Source: Cochliopodium minus (lineage: Eukaryota; Discosea; Himatismenida; Cochliopodiidae). From it: a stretch of DNA of 27,602 nucleotides. Of this stretch, positions 1 through 10,637 are shown piece by piece (the first letter of the stretch is position 1; every line of letters starts with the position of its first letter). Location of the stretch: assembly GCA_024220525.1 (NCBI GenBank), contig JAMYWO010000142.1, positions 50,254 to 77,855 on the forward strand, read 5' to 3'. The translations under genes and the position numbers were made by a program. Below the pieces are notes generated by a model. The model was not told where the DNA came from, ran no database searches, and was given only the letters and a program-made list of their open reading frames with translations.

Positions 1-268
1 TGCATTTCAAAAAATATTTTTCCTTTTGGGAAAATAAATAGGTTTAGTATGGAATAACTGTATTTTATTTCTTTCAAATTTTATTTCTTACAATTTCTTT
101 CATCTCCAACCATGATGGGTAGTTATTTTGATTATTGGAAGGATTTTCTTGAATATCATTGTTTGGATCGTTATTTGTATCAAAAATTCCAGTAAAAATT
201 GAATCTCTTCTTTTTTGATTGTCGTATTCGGAGAAAAGATCAATCACTCTCTCAAAATTTTTATCCAT
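1..268 (-). CDS. fam-1: family member, 5' part only (runs off left edge)
   Basis: Unrecognised protein family; only the start of the gene is inside the window. Exon 1 is 92-268 (59 codons, ATG at 268 after an A-rich leader). Its donor is GTAAGA and the intron is 23-91. Exon 2 (domain A) starts at 22 and leaves the window after E-K-Y-F-L-K-C. Exon 1 carries R-V-I-D-L-F-S-E-Y-D at residues 7-16, a SIM-type hydrophobic core followed by acids, and ends in S-W-L-E-M-K-E-I just before the phase-0 donor. It is nearly identical to the first exon of fam-2 next door, so it arose by recent tandem duplication. The rest of the gene should lie to the left. Function unknown. Confidence 0.75.
1..268. repeat. 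Left copy of tandem-duplicated gene-start segment
   Basis: Bases 1-268 match 2314-2583 closely by eye: start of exon 2, first intron, all of exon 1 and the leader. The copies differ by scattered substitutions and a few small indels. The offset is about 2.3 kb, the spacing between fam-1 and fam-2. Confidence 0.85.
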
Positions 269-604
269 TTTTTTTTTTATCTTTATCTTTCTTTAAAGAG
301 GCTTTTGCTAAAATCCAAAAAGTTCTTTATTATTAATCTAGTTTAAAATTTGGAGAAATAATTAGAATTGTAGGTATTAACTGAATTCAAAGTTTTTAAT
401 AACTAAAATTTTTCATAGAAGTTTAAATCCTTTTAAACTTTTTTTTTAAAGAAAGTTAGTCCAGATGTAATTTTGAATTTGTATGATTTTTTGGATTAAT
501 CTTTTGAAAAAATAAGCAAATTTTAAATAATTTTGACTTTTTTAATTTTTCCCAATAAATTACAAGAAACAAAATTAATCATCCAATAAAAAATTAAAAA
601 CGAA
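269..604. other. Intergenic spacer between fam-1 start and fam-2 3' end
   Basis: No gene is visible. The stretch is AT-rich and should hold the fam-1 promoter and the fam-2 3' untranslated region. Its right end (about 541-590) is nearly identical to about 2860-2910 at the end of fam-3. In fam-3 those bases code the C-terminus L-L-D-D-stop. Here they lie just past the fam-2 stop codon, so part of the spacer is former coding sequence. Confidence 0.7.
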
Positions 605-2583
605 TCAATCTATTATTTCGACAATTTCATCAACAAATTCACTTTTGACAACTTTTTTTGGATCCAAAAAACCTCTATTCTGATTTTTGATGTTTTGTGG
701 GTTTTTGTAATCAAAGTTAAAACTATTATTTTGATTGTTGAAATGTTGTTGAGGAGAAAAGTTTTGTTGAGGAGAATAAGAACAATTGTAGGGGTGATAA
801 TAATTGTTCCCGAATTTTGAATGAACAGCATCTTCTTTCAATTTTTTGATTTCTTGCTTTAAAAGATCCATTTCGTTATTTTTCCTTTCTAATTTTTGAT
901 GAAGCTTCCTTATTTCCATTTGTAATAAAAACACATTGGAGGACTGTGGAGAAAACGAATTAAAATCGCTAACATTCAAGTTATTATTAGTAATATCGAT
1001 CATCAACGTTTCTTTTCCGTTTAAACCCTGAATGTATTGAGAATTAGACACATTATTCTGAATATTATCGTTTTCTGTTATTTTTCTTTTTTTATCTTTA
1101 AATTAAATTAATTTTTAAATTTAAAATCAAATAGTATTAATGAAAACTTCTTATTACTGTTGATAACTCGAGAAAAATTATTTTTGTTTTCATTAACAGA
1201 CCTATTCAAATCTTTGATGGGAGTAGAGTATTCCGAATCAATAATACTAAAACTACTATCGACAACATTTTTTTGAGGATTCGTGTTCTTTTGTGAGTCA
1301 TTAATTTCTTTGTTTTCAAAAAAAAAAAAAAAATTTGTTATAAAAATGGTTAAACCAAAAAAATTTAAAGCAAAGAATTTTATTCATAATAAAAAAAAAA
1401 ATTTTTCTTACTGTTAACTTGTTTGCTTTCCACCTTTAAAAAATTTAATGATTAAATTGAATCAAATTCTATCATTTTTTTTAAAAAAAAAAGAAAGATT
1501 ACAGGTGAGGTATTATTTCTTATAATTAGTTTAGATTTGAACCTCTCTTTGTGTGTTTCTATTATATCCCTCGCTTTTGTCATTTTTTCTTGAACCAAAA
1601 CATTTTCTTTGTGAAAATCTGAATACAACCTCAAAAAATTAGACAGGCCATTGTAATACACTTTCCTAGTATCACTCCCCAAATTGTCACTTAAATAGAT
1701 GATTGAACAATAGAAATTGATGTACTGAGTCAATTTTTCAGACTCGAATATGTCGCTTTGAAATTCTATCTTGTACGCCATGAGAACTCCTATCAATTTT
1801 CTTACTCCTGTTTTAACATGATTGCCCAATACACCTAAACTTTTAAATTCTTTCACATATTTTTTTGGATCATAGTGTTTCACCTGAAATATTTTTTTTA
1901 TATGATAAAATTTTTTTATTTAATATTATTATTTTATATTATTAAATATCATTCAATTTTTATATGTATATTTTTTACCTTTATTTGATTTTTTATTTGA
2001 TACTCAATCAATTTATCCACAACAACTATTGAATCCAAAAGATTCTTTTTAGAGAGATCATTGATCGATATTTCGCCATTTTTTATTCTACACCATTCAA
2101 ATAATACTTTCAAATCAGACAAGAAAATGATAGGAATGGCTGTATTTTCTGATAATTTCTCGAACATCTCGAATGTATCAGTGAAATTATTTGTTGAGAA
2201 GAAAGATTCTGTGAGATTTTTTATTCTTTTTTCATTGAAGAGATAATCAAAATATTTTGTCTCAAATCCATTTCCCAAATAACCTTTATCCATCACATAA
2301 TCTTCATAAAAACTGCATTTCAAAAAATATTTCTCCTTTTGGGAAAATAAAAATGTATTTGAATGTGAATAACTGTATTTTATTTCTTTCTAATTTTATT
2401 TCTTACAATTTCTTTCATCTCCAACCATGATGGGTAGTTATTTTGAATTTTGACATTATTTTCTTTAATATCATTGTTTGGATCGTTATTTGTATCAAAA
2501 ATTGCAGTGAAAATTGAATCTGTTCTTTTTTGATTATCGTATTCGGAGAAAAGATCAATCACTCTCCCAAAATTTTTATCCAT
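605..2583 (-). CDS. fam-2: domain A / domain B / coiled-coil protein with SIM-like ends
   Basis: Unrecognised family. Model: exons 2407-2583, 1979-2335, 1503-1883, 1412-1433, 1158-1307, 605-1074 (about 518 aa). All introns are GT-AG and phases agree. Residues 1-59 carry V-I-D-L-F-S-E-Y-D and end S-W-L-E-M-K-E-I. Domain A is about 60-178 (G-N-G-F-E, F-F-S-T-N-N-F, L-F-E-W-C). Domain B is about 179-305 (Q-Y-I-N-F-Y-C, Y-Y-N-G-L-S-N-F-L). A 22-nt mini-exon follows. A heptad-like coiled coil lies at about 415-446 (M-E-I-R-K-L-H-Q-K-L-E-R-K), then Q/N/F-rich sequence. The tail is D-P-K-K-V-V-K ending in I-V-E-I-I-D. A second SIM-like stretch, L-M-I-D-I, lies before the coil. The stop is TGA, and ten codons further in frame sits the L-L-D-D-stop tail still used by fam-3. 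Lowest certainty: the mini-exon and exon 5. Function unknown. Confidence 0.75.
2138..2335. repeat. Near-identical domain A patch shared with fam-3 (copy 1)
   Basis: This first half of the fam-2 domain A exon matches 4500-4697 in fam-3 with only about 14 differences by eye. The first exons, domain B exons and tails of the two genes are far more diverged, so the pattern suggests gene conversion or a partial duplication rather than simple descent. Confidence 0.8.
2314..2583. repeat. Right copy of tandem-duplicated gene-start segment
   Basis: Partner of 1-268. It covers the start of exon 2, the 71-bp first intron and exon 1 of fam-2. Confidence 0.85.
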
Positions 2584-2896
2584 TTTTTTTTTTTAATTAT
2601 CTTTCTTTAAAATTGCAACGATCTAAAGAAGATGGGTTCAACAATAAAATTTTAGTTTAAAATAGTTGAATTATTTTGGGAAAAGTGGGTATTTTTTAAC
2701 TGGATTCAAAGTTTTTACAATTATTTTAAAATGAAGTTAAATTTTTTACAGCTTTTATCTTTTTTTAAGAAAGTTTTCCAGGGATTTAAGTTTGAATTTT
2801 AATTATTTTTTGAATTATTTGGATTAAATAATCTTTAGAAAAATTATGTATTATTTTGACTTTTTTAATTTTCCCAACAAATTACAAGAAACAAAA
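2584..2896. other. Intergenic spacer between fam-2 start and fam-3 3' end
   Basis: No gene is seen. AT-rich, and alignable in patches with 269-604, as expected for the same spacer in a tandem duplication. It must contain the fam-2 promoter, but no recognisable box stands out from the A/T background. Confidence 0.65.
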
Positions 2897-4911
2897 TTAA
2901 TCATCCAATAAATCAATAGTCTCATTTTTTACAAGTTTTTTTGGATCAAAAGGAGCCCCACCTTGATAACTTGTAAAGTTATTTTGGTCAGAATTGTAAA
3001 CAGTATGGATCAACTCATTGTTATTACTTTGATTGCCAGAATTAGTGTTGTTGTTGCTACTTTGATCAATGTTATTGTGATCATAATTATTGTTATAATC
3101 ATAATTTCCATTATTATAAAAGTTTTGATCGAAATTATTTTGATGGGTATAATTTTGCGGAGGATAATAACTTTGCTGTTGATAAAAACCATTGTTAGGA
3201 GGTTTTCCAATCATTCCAGATTTAAGAAGTTTACATTCTTCTTTCAATCTTTTGTTTTCTTTCTTTAAAAGGTCCACTTTCAAATTTTTCCTTTCCAACT
3301 TTTGATGAAGCTTCCTAATTTCCATTTGCATCAAAAACTCATTTGGAGTTTGCTGAGAATTAAAAGAAGAAGAATCGAAATCATTTATATTCACATTATT
3401 ATGACTGTTCTGAAGACTATTTTTTTCGGGAGTTTTCCTTCCATAATCTTTCGCATTATGATTTACAAATAAGTTCATCAAAATAATTTTTTTTTTTTTT
3501 TTTTTTTTTACTTATATTGTTGACTTGAGAGCTGCCATTTCTAAAAGGACTTAAGAATTCAGAGTCAAGAGAACCGAAATTTCCATTCAAAAAACTATTT
3601 TGAGGAACCTTTATGCTTTGAGAGTTGAGCATGTTGTGACTCCCCGTGCCATTAACTTTTGTAATTTTTCTTTTTTTTTCTTTTCAAAAAAAAATAATGA
3701 GTGTTAAAATTAAACAAAATGAAAAAAAAACTAAAATATATTGATTAACAAACAAAATTATTCTCTTTGATATAAATATTTTCTATTTTTTATTTCCAAA
3801 TTTTTTTTACTAAACTTTTTTTTTTTTTGGATATTTTAAAAACTGTTTTACTATCAACCTGTTGGCTGCTTGTATCTTTGCGTGGTTTTTTGGGAGGCTC
3901 AACAACTTTTTTAGAAGATAATCTCCGTTTGTGCATCTCAATGATCCGCTTTGCATGAGCAATTCGGTTTTTTATCAAAGGGTCCTCCAAATTTTGTTTG
4001 TTGTACCAAACAAAGAAAGAAATCAAACCATTAAAGTATACAAAGCGGGAATTTTTATTCATATTGTCCACCGTGTATAAATAAGAACAAAAGATATTTA
4101 CGTATTTCGCCAAATCTTCAGATTCCAAGAATTTTTTGTCTATTTCTGGTAATAATATTAGGAGTGAGCCAACCATTTTTGCGTAGGAACTTTTTTCGTA
4201 TTCGTTTAACGATTTCAAGTCTTCGACTGGGATGTAATTATAATCTTTTTTGTGTTTCCTCTTTTTAAATTTTTTTTATTTAATGTTTTTATGTTCAATT
4301 AATCTTTTTTTTTTTCTTTTTTCCTAAAGTTTGTTACCTTTTTTTGAGATATTTGTTGATTTTTTTGTGCAATCGATTTATTGAGGATTTCTATTGCATC
4401 CAACAAATTTTTTTTTGAGAGGTCATTGATTGCTATATCATCATTCTTGGAGCACCATTCGAAGAATATCTGCATATCATACAAGAAAATGAGAGGAATG
4501 GTTGTATTTTCTGATAATTTCTCGAATATCTCGAATGTATCAGTGAAATTATTTGTTGAGAAGAAAGATTCAGTGAGATTTGTAATTTCCTTTTCATTGA
4601 AGAGATAATCAAAAAAATTGGTCTCAAATCCATTTCCCAAATAACCTTTATCCATCACATAATCTTCATAAAAACTGCATTTCAAAAAATATTTTTCCTT
4701 CAAAAATAATAAAAGGGAAAATATGAAAATTAAATTTGATATAATGATGGAATAATGCTTGTTTTACGATTTCATCCATATCCAACCATGATTTATATTC
4801 AATATTTTGGGTAATAAAAGAATTTTGAGAATTCTGTTGGATAATTGGATTTTGGGAAGATGAAGAGAAAATATCATTTTCATCTATTTCTGTATCATTG
4901 TTATTATCCAT
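2897..4911 (-). CDS. fam-3: domain A / domain B / coiled-coil protein, C-terminal IDLLDD
   Basis: Unrecognised family. Model: exons 4768-4911, 4338-4697, 3852-4260, 3512-3655, 2897-3447 (about 535 aa). Residues 1-48 are S/N/Q-rich and end in S-W-L-D-M-D-E-I at a phase-0 donor. Domain A is 49-168 (G-N-G-F-E, F-F-S-T-N-N-F, F-F-E-W-C). Domain B is about 169-285 (K-Y-V-N-I-F-C-S-Y, V-Y-F-N-G-L-I-S-F-F-V-W), followed by a basic P-P-K-K-P-R-K stretch that could be a nuclear localisation signal. A linker with D-S-E-F-L-S-P parallels D-S-E-Y-S-T-P in fam-2. The coiled coil at about 392-428 shares M-E-I-R-K-L-H-Q-K-L-E-R-K with fam-2. Then comes an N/Y/Q-rich tail and D-P-K-K-L-V-K-N-E-T-I-D-L-L-D-D. 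The acceptor at 3656 is the least certain, because alternative A-rich acceptors lie just upstream. Confidence 0.74.
4500..4697. repeat. Near-identical domain A patch shared with fam-2 (copy 2)
   Basis: Partner of 2138-2335. Similarity falls off sharply just upstream of exon 2, where the two first introns and first exons differ. Confidence 0.8.
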
Positions 4912-5060
4912 TTTTTTTTATTTTATTTTCAATTTTTTGAAGGGGTGATTGTAATTTACTAATATTAAAGAAGATAATACCAAAGGAAATAAGAAGAAAA
5001 ATTTAATGGAATTTTAAAAAATTTTGAAAAAAACGAATTTATATTTTAAGAGAGTTCTCT

Positions 5061-7197
5061 TCAATCTTTATCGTTTTTGACATCATAATCGCCAAAATCC
5101 TGTTGGATAACGTTATTGTTGCTTTCATATTGAAGATCCTCAACAGAAAGACCTTGAATAGGAACAGGAGTCTCGAAACCATTGCTGTTGGGGTTGTTAT
5201 TGTTGTTAGCATTGTTAAAAGCAAGGTAAGGTTGGCGAAAATCATTGATGGGATTGTTTTGAATTCTGTTATTGTTGTTATGATTATAAATTTGGTGAAA
5301 ATTGTTGTTGTTATTGTTGTTGTTAATGTTATTATTGAGGTTGTTGTTATTATTATTGTTATTGTTGAGGTTGTTATTGAGGTTGTTATTATTGTTATTA
5401 GGATTGTTCATTTGATTGAGATTATTGTTGATGCGATGATGCATCAGATTGTTATTGTTATTGTTGAGTTGGTTGTACTGTTGCGGAAGAATATTGTTCT
5501 TAGGAGGAAGAGAGTTGTTGTTCCAGTTGAAACTCTTTAGCCTATCATTCTCCTCCCTGAGCTTCCTGTTCTCATCCTTCAAGTTGAGCTTCTTGCGCTT
5601 CAAATTTTGGATTTTGGTACTCTTCCTCTCTATCTCAAGCTCCCTTTTCTTCAACTCTATCTCATACAACATCTCTCTAGACTTCTCAATGGGAAAGCTG
5701 CTCAAGTTCAAAGTCTGGTCGAAATGAATAGTACTCTTCATGATTCCATTGATATTTTCGTTGCCAATCGTATTGATGATTTTGTGTTGGATTGGAGCAA
5801 TGTTCTTGTTTGTGTTCAATGGGGAAATGGTGGTTTTAGTTTTTGTAAGGTTTTCCTTTTTCACTCTAGGTGATTTTCTCTCCAGAACTGGTTTTTTTTC
5901 TAAATATGCAATGATATTAAAAAAAAAAAATTGGGATAAGTATCATTTATTTCTTTATATAGAAATAAAAATTTGAAAATATTTTTAATTTTATTCTAGA
6001 TTACCTGTTTTTGCCTTGTTGTTTGTCTTTTTATTTGTTTTTTTGGGTCTTTTTTCTTTTTCATAAAAAACATAGTCATCGTCATCTTCATCCTTATATT
6101 TCTTCTTCTTCTTTTTGTCTTGTGGCTTCGAAGGCTTCTGCAAAGAAAGCGGGATATATTTGGGGATCTTCACCTTGTTCTTCTCCTTGAACTTGTTTAT
6201 GATGATTCTTGCAATAAACAACTTGTTCTTAAAGTCCTCCGTGTTCGAGTTTTTACACAGCCAATCCAAGAAGTTTACAAGCCTGTTTAGATAATCTCTG
6301 TTTGTGTTTTTTGCTTTGCATTCGTCCAATAAGATGTATGAGCAGAACAAATTGACATGTTTCAGAAAATCTTGGAAAACAAAGTCATTTGGAAGATCTT
6401 GGTCGAAGAAAAGCGACAATTTGAGAAGGTTTTTGAATCCTTGTTTCTCTAATTCCGAAACGTCTTCGGCTTCATCATATTTGGGTAAGTAGTTTTCTAT
6501 GTTAGCTTTTTCCTTTTCAAAAATACATTTTATAAAAAAAATCATGATTTAATCGTTTATATTAATTTAATAAATATAAATTAAATTTTTCATTTAAAAT
6601 AATTGAAGATAAGAATTTTTAATTCAAGGTATATTTGAATGTGTTTAAATGTTTTTTATTGGCTATAATTTTTGTTGAAGAAATTTCAATGATTAATTTT
6701 TTTGTTTTGTTACCCCTTTCAAAAAATACTCTGCTATTTTTACATTTTCTTCAAAAATCATTGCTTCCAATTTCAATATTGTTCCACTCATATTCTCTTT
6801 ATTTTCATGATTTTCTATTTCTTCATTTTTGTAACACCATTCTAACATATTCTTTATATCTAATAGTATAAAGATAGACATTGATTTATCTAATTTGATA
6901 GTATCGAATATATCTTGATTCTCCATGAATTCTTTGGATAAGAAGAAGGATATATCAATTTTTGGAATATTCTTTGTGTTTATCAAATAATCCAAATATT
7001 CTATCTCCATACCATTTCCCAAATAATCAATATCACCCAAATAAGCCTCCAAAAATGAGCATTTAGGGTAATATTTTTCCTATTTAAAAAATTTCAACAA
7101 AAAATAAAAAAATTTGAGAATATTAAAATGGATTTATGATTTTTACTATTTCAACAAAATTTAAGAATGGTCTAATCTGCTTAATATCTTGAATCAT
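5061..7197 (-). CDS. fam-4: domain A / domain B / coiled-coil protein with long poly-Asn tail
   Basis: Unrecognised family. Model: exons 7147-7197, 6714-7079, 6005-6512, 5061-5899 (about 587 aa). The 17-codon first exon ends I-R-P-F-L-N-F-V-E-I, the family's exon-1 ending in weaker form. Domain A is 18-139 (Y-L-G-N-G-M-E, M-L-E-W-C). Domain B is about 140-270 (Y-L-P-K-Y near its start, H-V-N-L-F-C-S-Y, K-N-T-N-R-D-Y-L-N-R-L-V-N-F-L-D-W). A lysine-rich acidic linker (K6 run, then D-E-D-D-D-D) follows. The coiled coil is at about 377-432 and is rich in E/K/R/L. After it come long Asn runs with L/M at intervals. No SIM-like end is obvious: the C-terminus is V-K-N-D-K-D. The intron between the A and B exons is 201 bp, long for this family. 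Function unknown. Confidence 0.75.
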
Positions 7198-7363
7198 TTA
7201 ATTTTTTTTTATATTAATTTTTAATATTTATTTTTTTCTAAATTTTGTATTGTTTGAATATATCTTATGTAAGTTGAGATAATGCAAAGTATTCAAAGCA
7301 CAAGAAATATTTTAAATGAAATTTGATTTTTTTTTTTTTAATTAAATTAAATAAAAGTGGAGT

Positions 7364-10078
7364 TCAATCCAAAATATCAATTACAGCAATGACTCTTTCT
7401 TTTGGAGGAGAATTTAACTCAATTTTTATGTTGGATTGTTTTCCTTGTTTGGGAGCAATGGGACTCACGTTGGTAGATTCAAAAGAAAGGTTGGAGTTAC
7501 TTTGGGAGGTACTGTGCAAAGAATTTTGTGAGATTTGAGAAGATAGACCATTTTCGTGTACAGAGTCTTTGTCAGGTGTATTTGGCACATAATTAGAAGT
7601 AATTTGAGTGTTTGTATTGTTATTGTTTTCATTATTAGGAGCGATGTTGTTAGGAATGTCACTATTTGTGTTGTTATTCGTATTATTTGTGTTGTTATTT
7701 GTGTTGTTAGGTACATAATTTATATTATTTTTAAAGTTGTTGGGTATGTTGTTTGGAGCAGTATTTTGGGGATTATTAAAGTTGGAATAATTAAAAGGAT
7801 TGTAATTTGGTTGTGAGTACTGAGAAAACATATACATGTAAGGATTTACATAACCATTGCTTGGTATGTTGGTACCATTTGGAACGTTATATTTAGTATT
7901 GCTGTTGTTCGTATTGTTATTGTTGTTTTCTTTTTTTATACTAGGAGCAGTAGATTCATTTGTATTTTTAACATTTTCGTTATTCGCATTGTTTGGAACG
8001 ACATTCACATTAGTTTTTGTGGAAAAATAAGGAGTAGAGATCATCTTATCACTCTGATAAAACTGAGAATAGTTGCACATTTGAGAAAAAAAGTTCATGC
8101 GGAACTGGGAAACTTCCTGATCGAGTTTCCTCTTTTCCTTCTCGAGCTGCTTATACTTGTTCTCAAGGTCAGTCTTTTCCCTTTGAAGAACCCGGTTTTC
8201 TTGAATGAGAGATTGGTTTTCATTTTCAGCTTTCTTCTTCTCTTTTTTGACTTGTTTGAGATCACGATTGACATTATCGATGTTATTTTGAAGGCTTTGT
8301 TTCTCATATCCCATGATGTCCAGCTTCACCTTTAGACTGTTGTTCTCTTGTTCTATTTCGTTGAGCTTCTTGGTACTTTCATCTTTCTCGATAATGTAGT
8401 TCAAGAACTGTTGGCTGCTGTTCATGAAATCCTGAGAAGTGTTATGAGAAACTCGAGTGTTTCTCTTAACTCCAATACGAATTTCATTGGTGTTGTTTTC
8501 TTCGATCATTTTCCTTTTTTTATCAATAAGAACATTGGTATTATTTTCATTGTTTTGGGTGGGGTTGTCATCATCAATCACCAAAAATTGAGTGCTTTGA
8601 GTAGAAAAAGCCTGGCTACCCTTGACATTCTCACTCTTGACACTAGTCTGTAACTTGCTTCTGATGTTATCTACGAAAATGAGAGCCTCCTTGATATTTT
8701 CTGAGATGATTCTGGAAGAATTAAAAGTAGTGGAACACCAGTCCAGGAAATGAATGACAGACTTTAACTTTGTGATTTTGGTGAGAGGCTGTGTTGAATT
8801 GTCTTTGTCCAAATAGATGCAATACTTCCTCACTTGCATGATTGAATTTTTGTCTTCGAAATACTGTCTGTTCAACTTAATCAACTTTGAGAAGTTTTTA
8901 AGGAACTTTAAGAAAAACTTTATGTCTTTTTTCCCTTTGGTCTCGTTATATTCAGTATAGAAACTGCAAAATCTTTCGCAATCTATTTTTGATCCCTTTT
9001 TTGTAGAAAAAATATTATTTTTATGTCAAATAACAATTTTTTTTATATTAAAATATTTGACATATTTTTTTTTTTTACCTTATTGCTGTTAAAGGATTCA
9101 TACTGATCTATTTCAGATAAAAATAAAAGTTTGTCTATAATATCATTGAGGTTTCTCTTTCCCCTAAATTTGGAAGACATGCTTTTGTGATTCACCTAAA
9201 AAAATAATTTTGTTTAAATAAGTAATAATAATCAATATTTATCCCAAAAAAATTCTTACCAACCAAGTGAAAAACTTTATCAAATCATTCAACATCGCAA
9301 TATCTCTTGAATCTTCAATGCTTGGAAAATCATCAAATGTCTTTATGAATAATTCTTCCATTATAAAATTGGGATCTATTACTATGTTCTTCTCTTTTAT
9401 ATGTTCAAAATACACTGATGTTTTGTCCATTTGTTTTAATTTTTTTTCGTTCATGTATGAATGATACAAGGGACAAATCTTATGTAATTTTTTGGATTTA
9501 TCTTTCTATATGAAGTGTTATTTGGAAAATATGTGAGTAAAAATGTAATTGATGAATGATATTGTATCTTGAGATTATAAAATTGATCCAACGCTCATAT
9601 ATTAAAAATATAGAAAAAATATACTTTTATTATTTATATCCATAATGATTCAAGTATTATAAATATCTATTTGTATATTAATTTTTACGTTCTCCAATTC
9701 AGTTTTGAAATCATTTTTTCTTGATTCCAACTTGTCTATCACCACATTTATTTCTCCTATCCTTATCTTTCCATTATTTTTCAACCATTCTGCATAATTC
9801 AAAATGTGATCTATCACTATCAATTTATCTGATGTTTTTTGTTTTGGAAATATCAATAAGAATTTTTCATAAGCCTTTATGAATCTATCTGATTTGATTG
9901 AAAACATATTTTCATTATCCCTTTCATTATAAAGACATTTGCTGTACAATTCCACTCCCTTTATTTCCACTTCCTTATTTGACCCTTCAATATCTTCCAA
10001 ATTAATTTCATTTGATTCTTCCTTTTCCAATATCTTCTTATATTCTTTAAAGGTTGAATAAATATTGGATTTTTCCAT
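7364..10078 (-). CDS. fam-5: enlarged member with two A-like modules, domain B, long coiled coil and SIM-like C-terminus
   Basis: Unrecognised family. Model: exons 9689-10078, 9260-9505, 9079-9195, 7364-8995 (about 794 aa), all phase 0. Exon 1 (130 aa) replaces the usual short leader and itself looks A-like (V-I-D-H-I-L-N-Y-A-E-W-L-K-N-N-G-K-I-R-I). Exons 2 and 3 form a second, diverged domain A split by an extra intron after F-F-T-W-L-V. Domain B (about 252-370) contains K-S-V-I-H-F-L-D-W-C. A short F-L-V-I-D-D-D motif near 388-394 is SIM-like. A long charged coiled coil spans about 450-555. Then comes an N/T/P-rich tail, and the end is V-I-A-V-I-D-I-L-D. The 183-bp intron joining exon 1 is the weakest part: exon 1 could instead belong to a separate short gene, but phases match and no other start fits exon 2. 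Confidence 0.68.
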
Positions 10079-10637
10079 CTGTTTTCTCTATTTTTTTTAT
10101 AATATTTATTATTTTATTTAATTTTAAAGTCTCTTTGATGATATTCCAAAATCTAATTCTCAAAAACCTCAAAAATCATTTTCTTTCTTTGTCAAGATTT
10201 TTGTTTTGGATTTTAAAATTTTTTTTTTTCGAATTTATAAAGTTGATATCGTTATATTTGTTTGTACAATTTAATATTTTTAAAAAAAAAAACGTTTTAA
10301 TCCAAATTTATTGTTATTATTTTTGAAAGTTGTTTGTTTTTTACAAGTTAGATCCGAAAATATCATCAAAATTATAAACAATTCCTCTATAAAAACAAAT
10401 AAAAAGCAAAAATGAAATTCAAAAAAATTTAGATCCTCATTACAAATATTAACAAGTGAATTAGAATTTTTAAAGAAGCTTCTTTAAAAAATATTTTTAC
10501 AAATTTAAAAAAAATTATAGTAAATATTAAATCCAAGATCTCCAAAAAATTTCCAAATAAAAAATCAATTAAAAAAAACTGTGAAAATAAATAAATAATA
10601 AATAAAAAAAAAAATTTATATATCTTTCAAATTAAAA
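10079..10637. promoter_or_regulatory. Divergent intergenic region between fam-5 and the CLU gene
   Basis: 559 bp with no coding signal; about 80-90% A+T by eye with long T and A runs. Both flanking genes start here and read outward, so it must hold both promoters. No distinct TATA-like or paired element could be picked out. It is also the point from which the leftward family array reads away. Confidence 0.5.

Noticed and set aside
575-607. A recoded genetic code with TGA as sense
   Set aside because: TGA ends fam-4 and fam-5 at sensible places, with no conserved continuation; the fam-2 case is better explained as a new stop or local readthrough.
2963-3268. Ile/Val-rich plus-strand frame
   Set aside because: Antisense of the N/Y/Q-rich tail of fam-3.
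5103-5727. Hydrophobic plus-strand frames looking like membrane proteins
   Set aside because: Antisense of the fam-4 poly-Asn and coiled-coil region, which has clear splice and paralogue support on the other strand.
10079-10637. A small gene in the 559-bp divergent spacer
   Set aside because: The only open frame is Phe/Ile-rich from T runs and has no paralogue or motif support.
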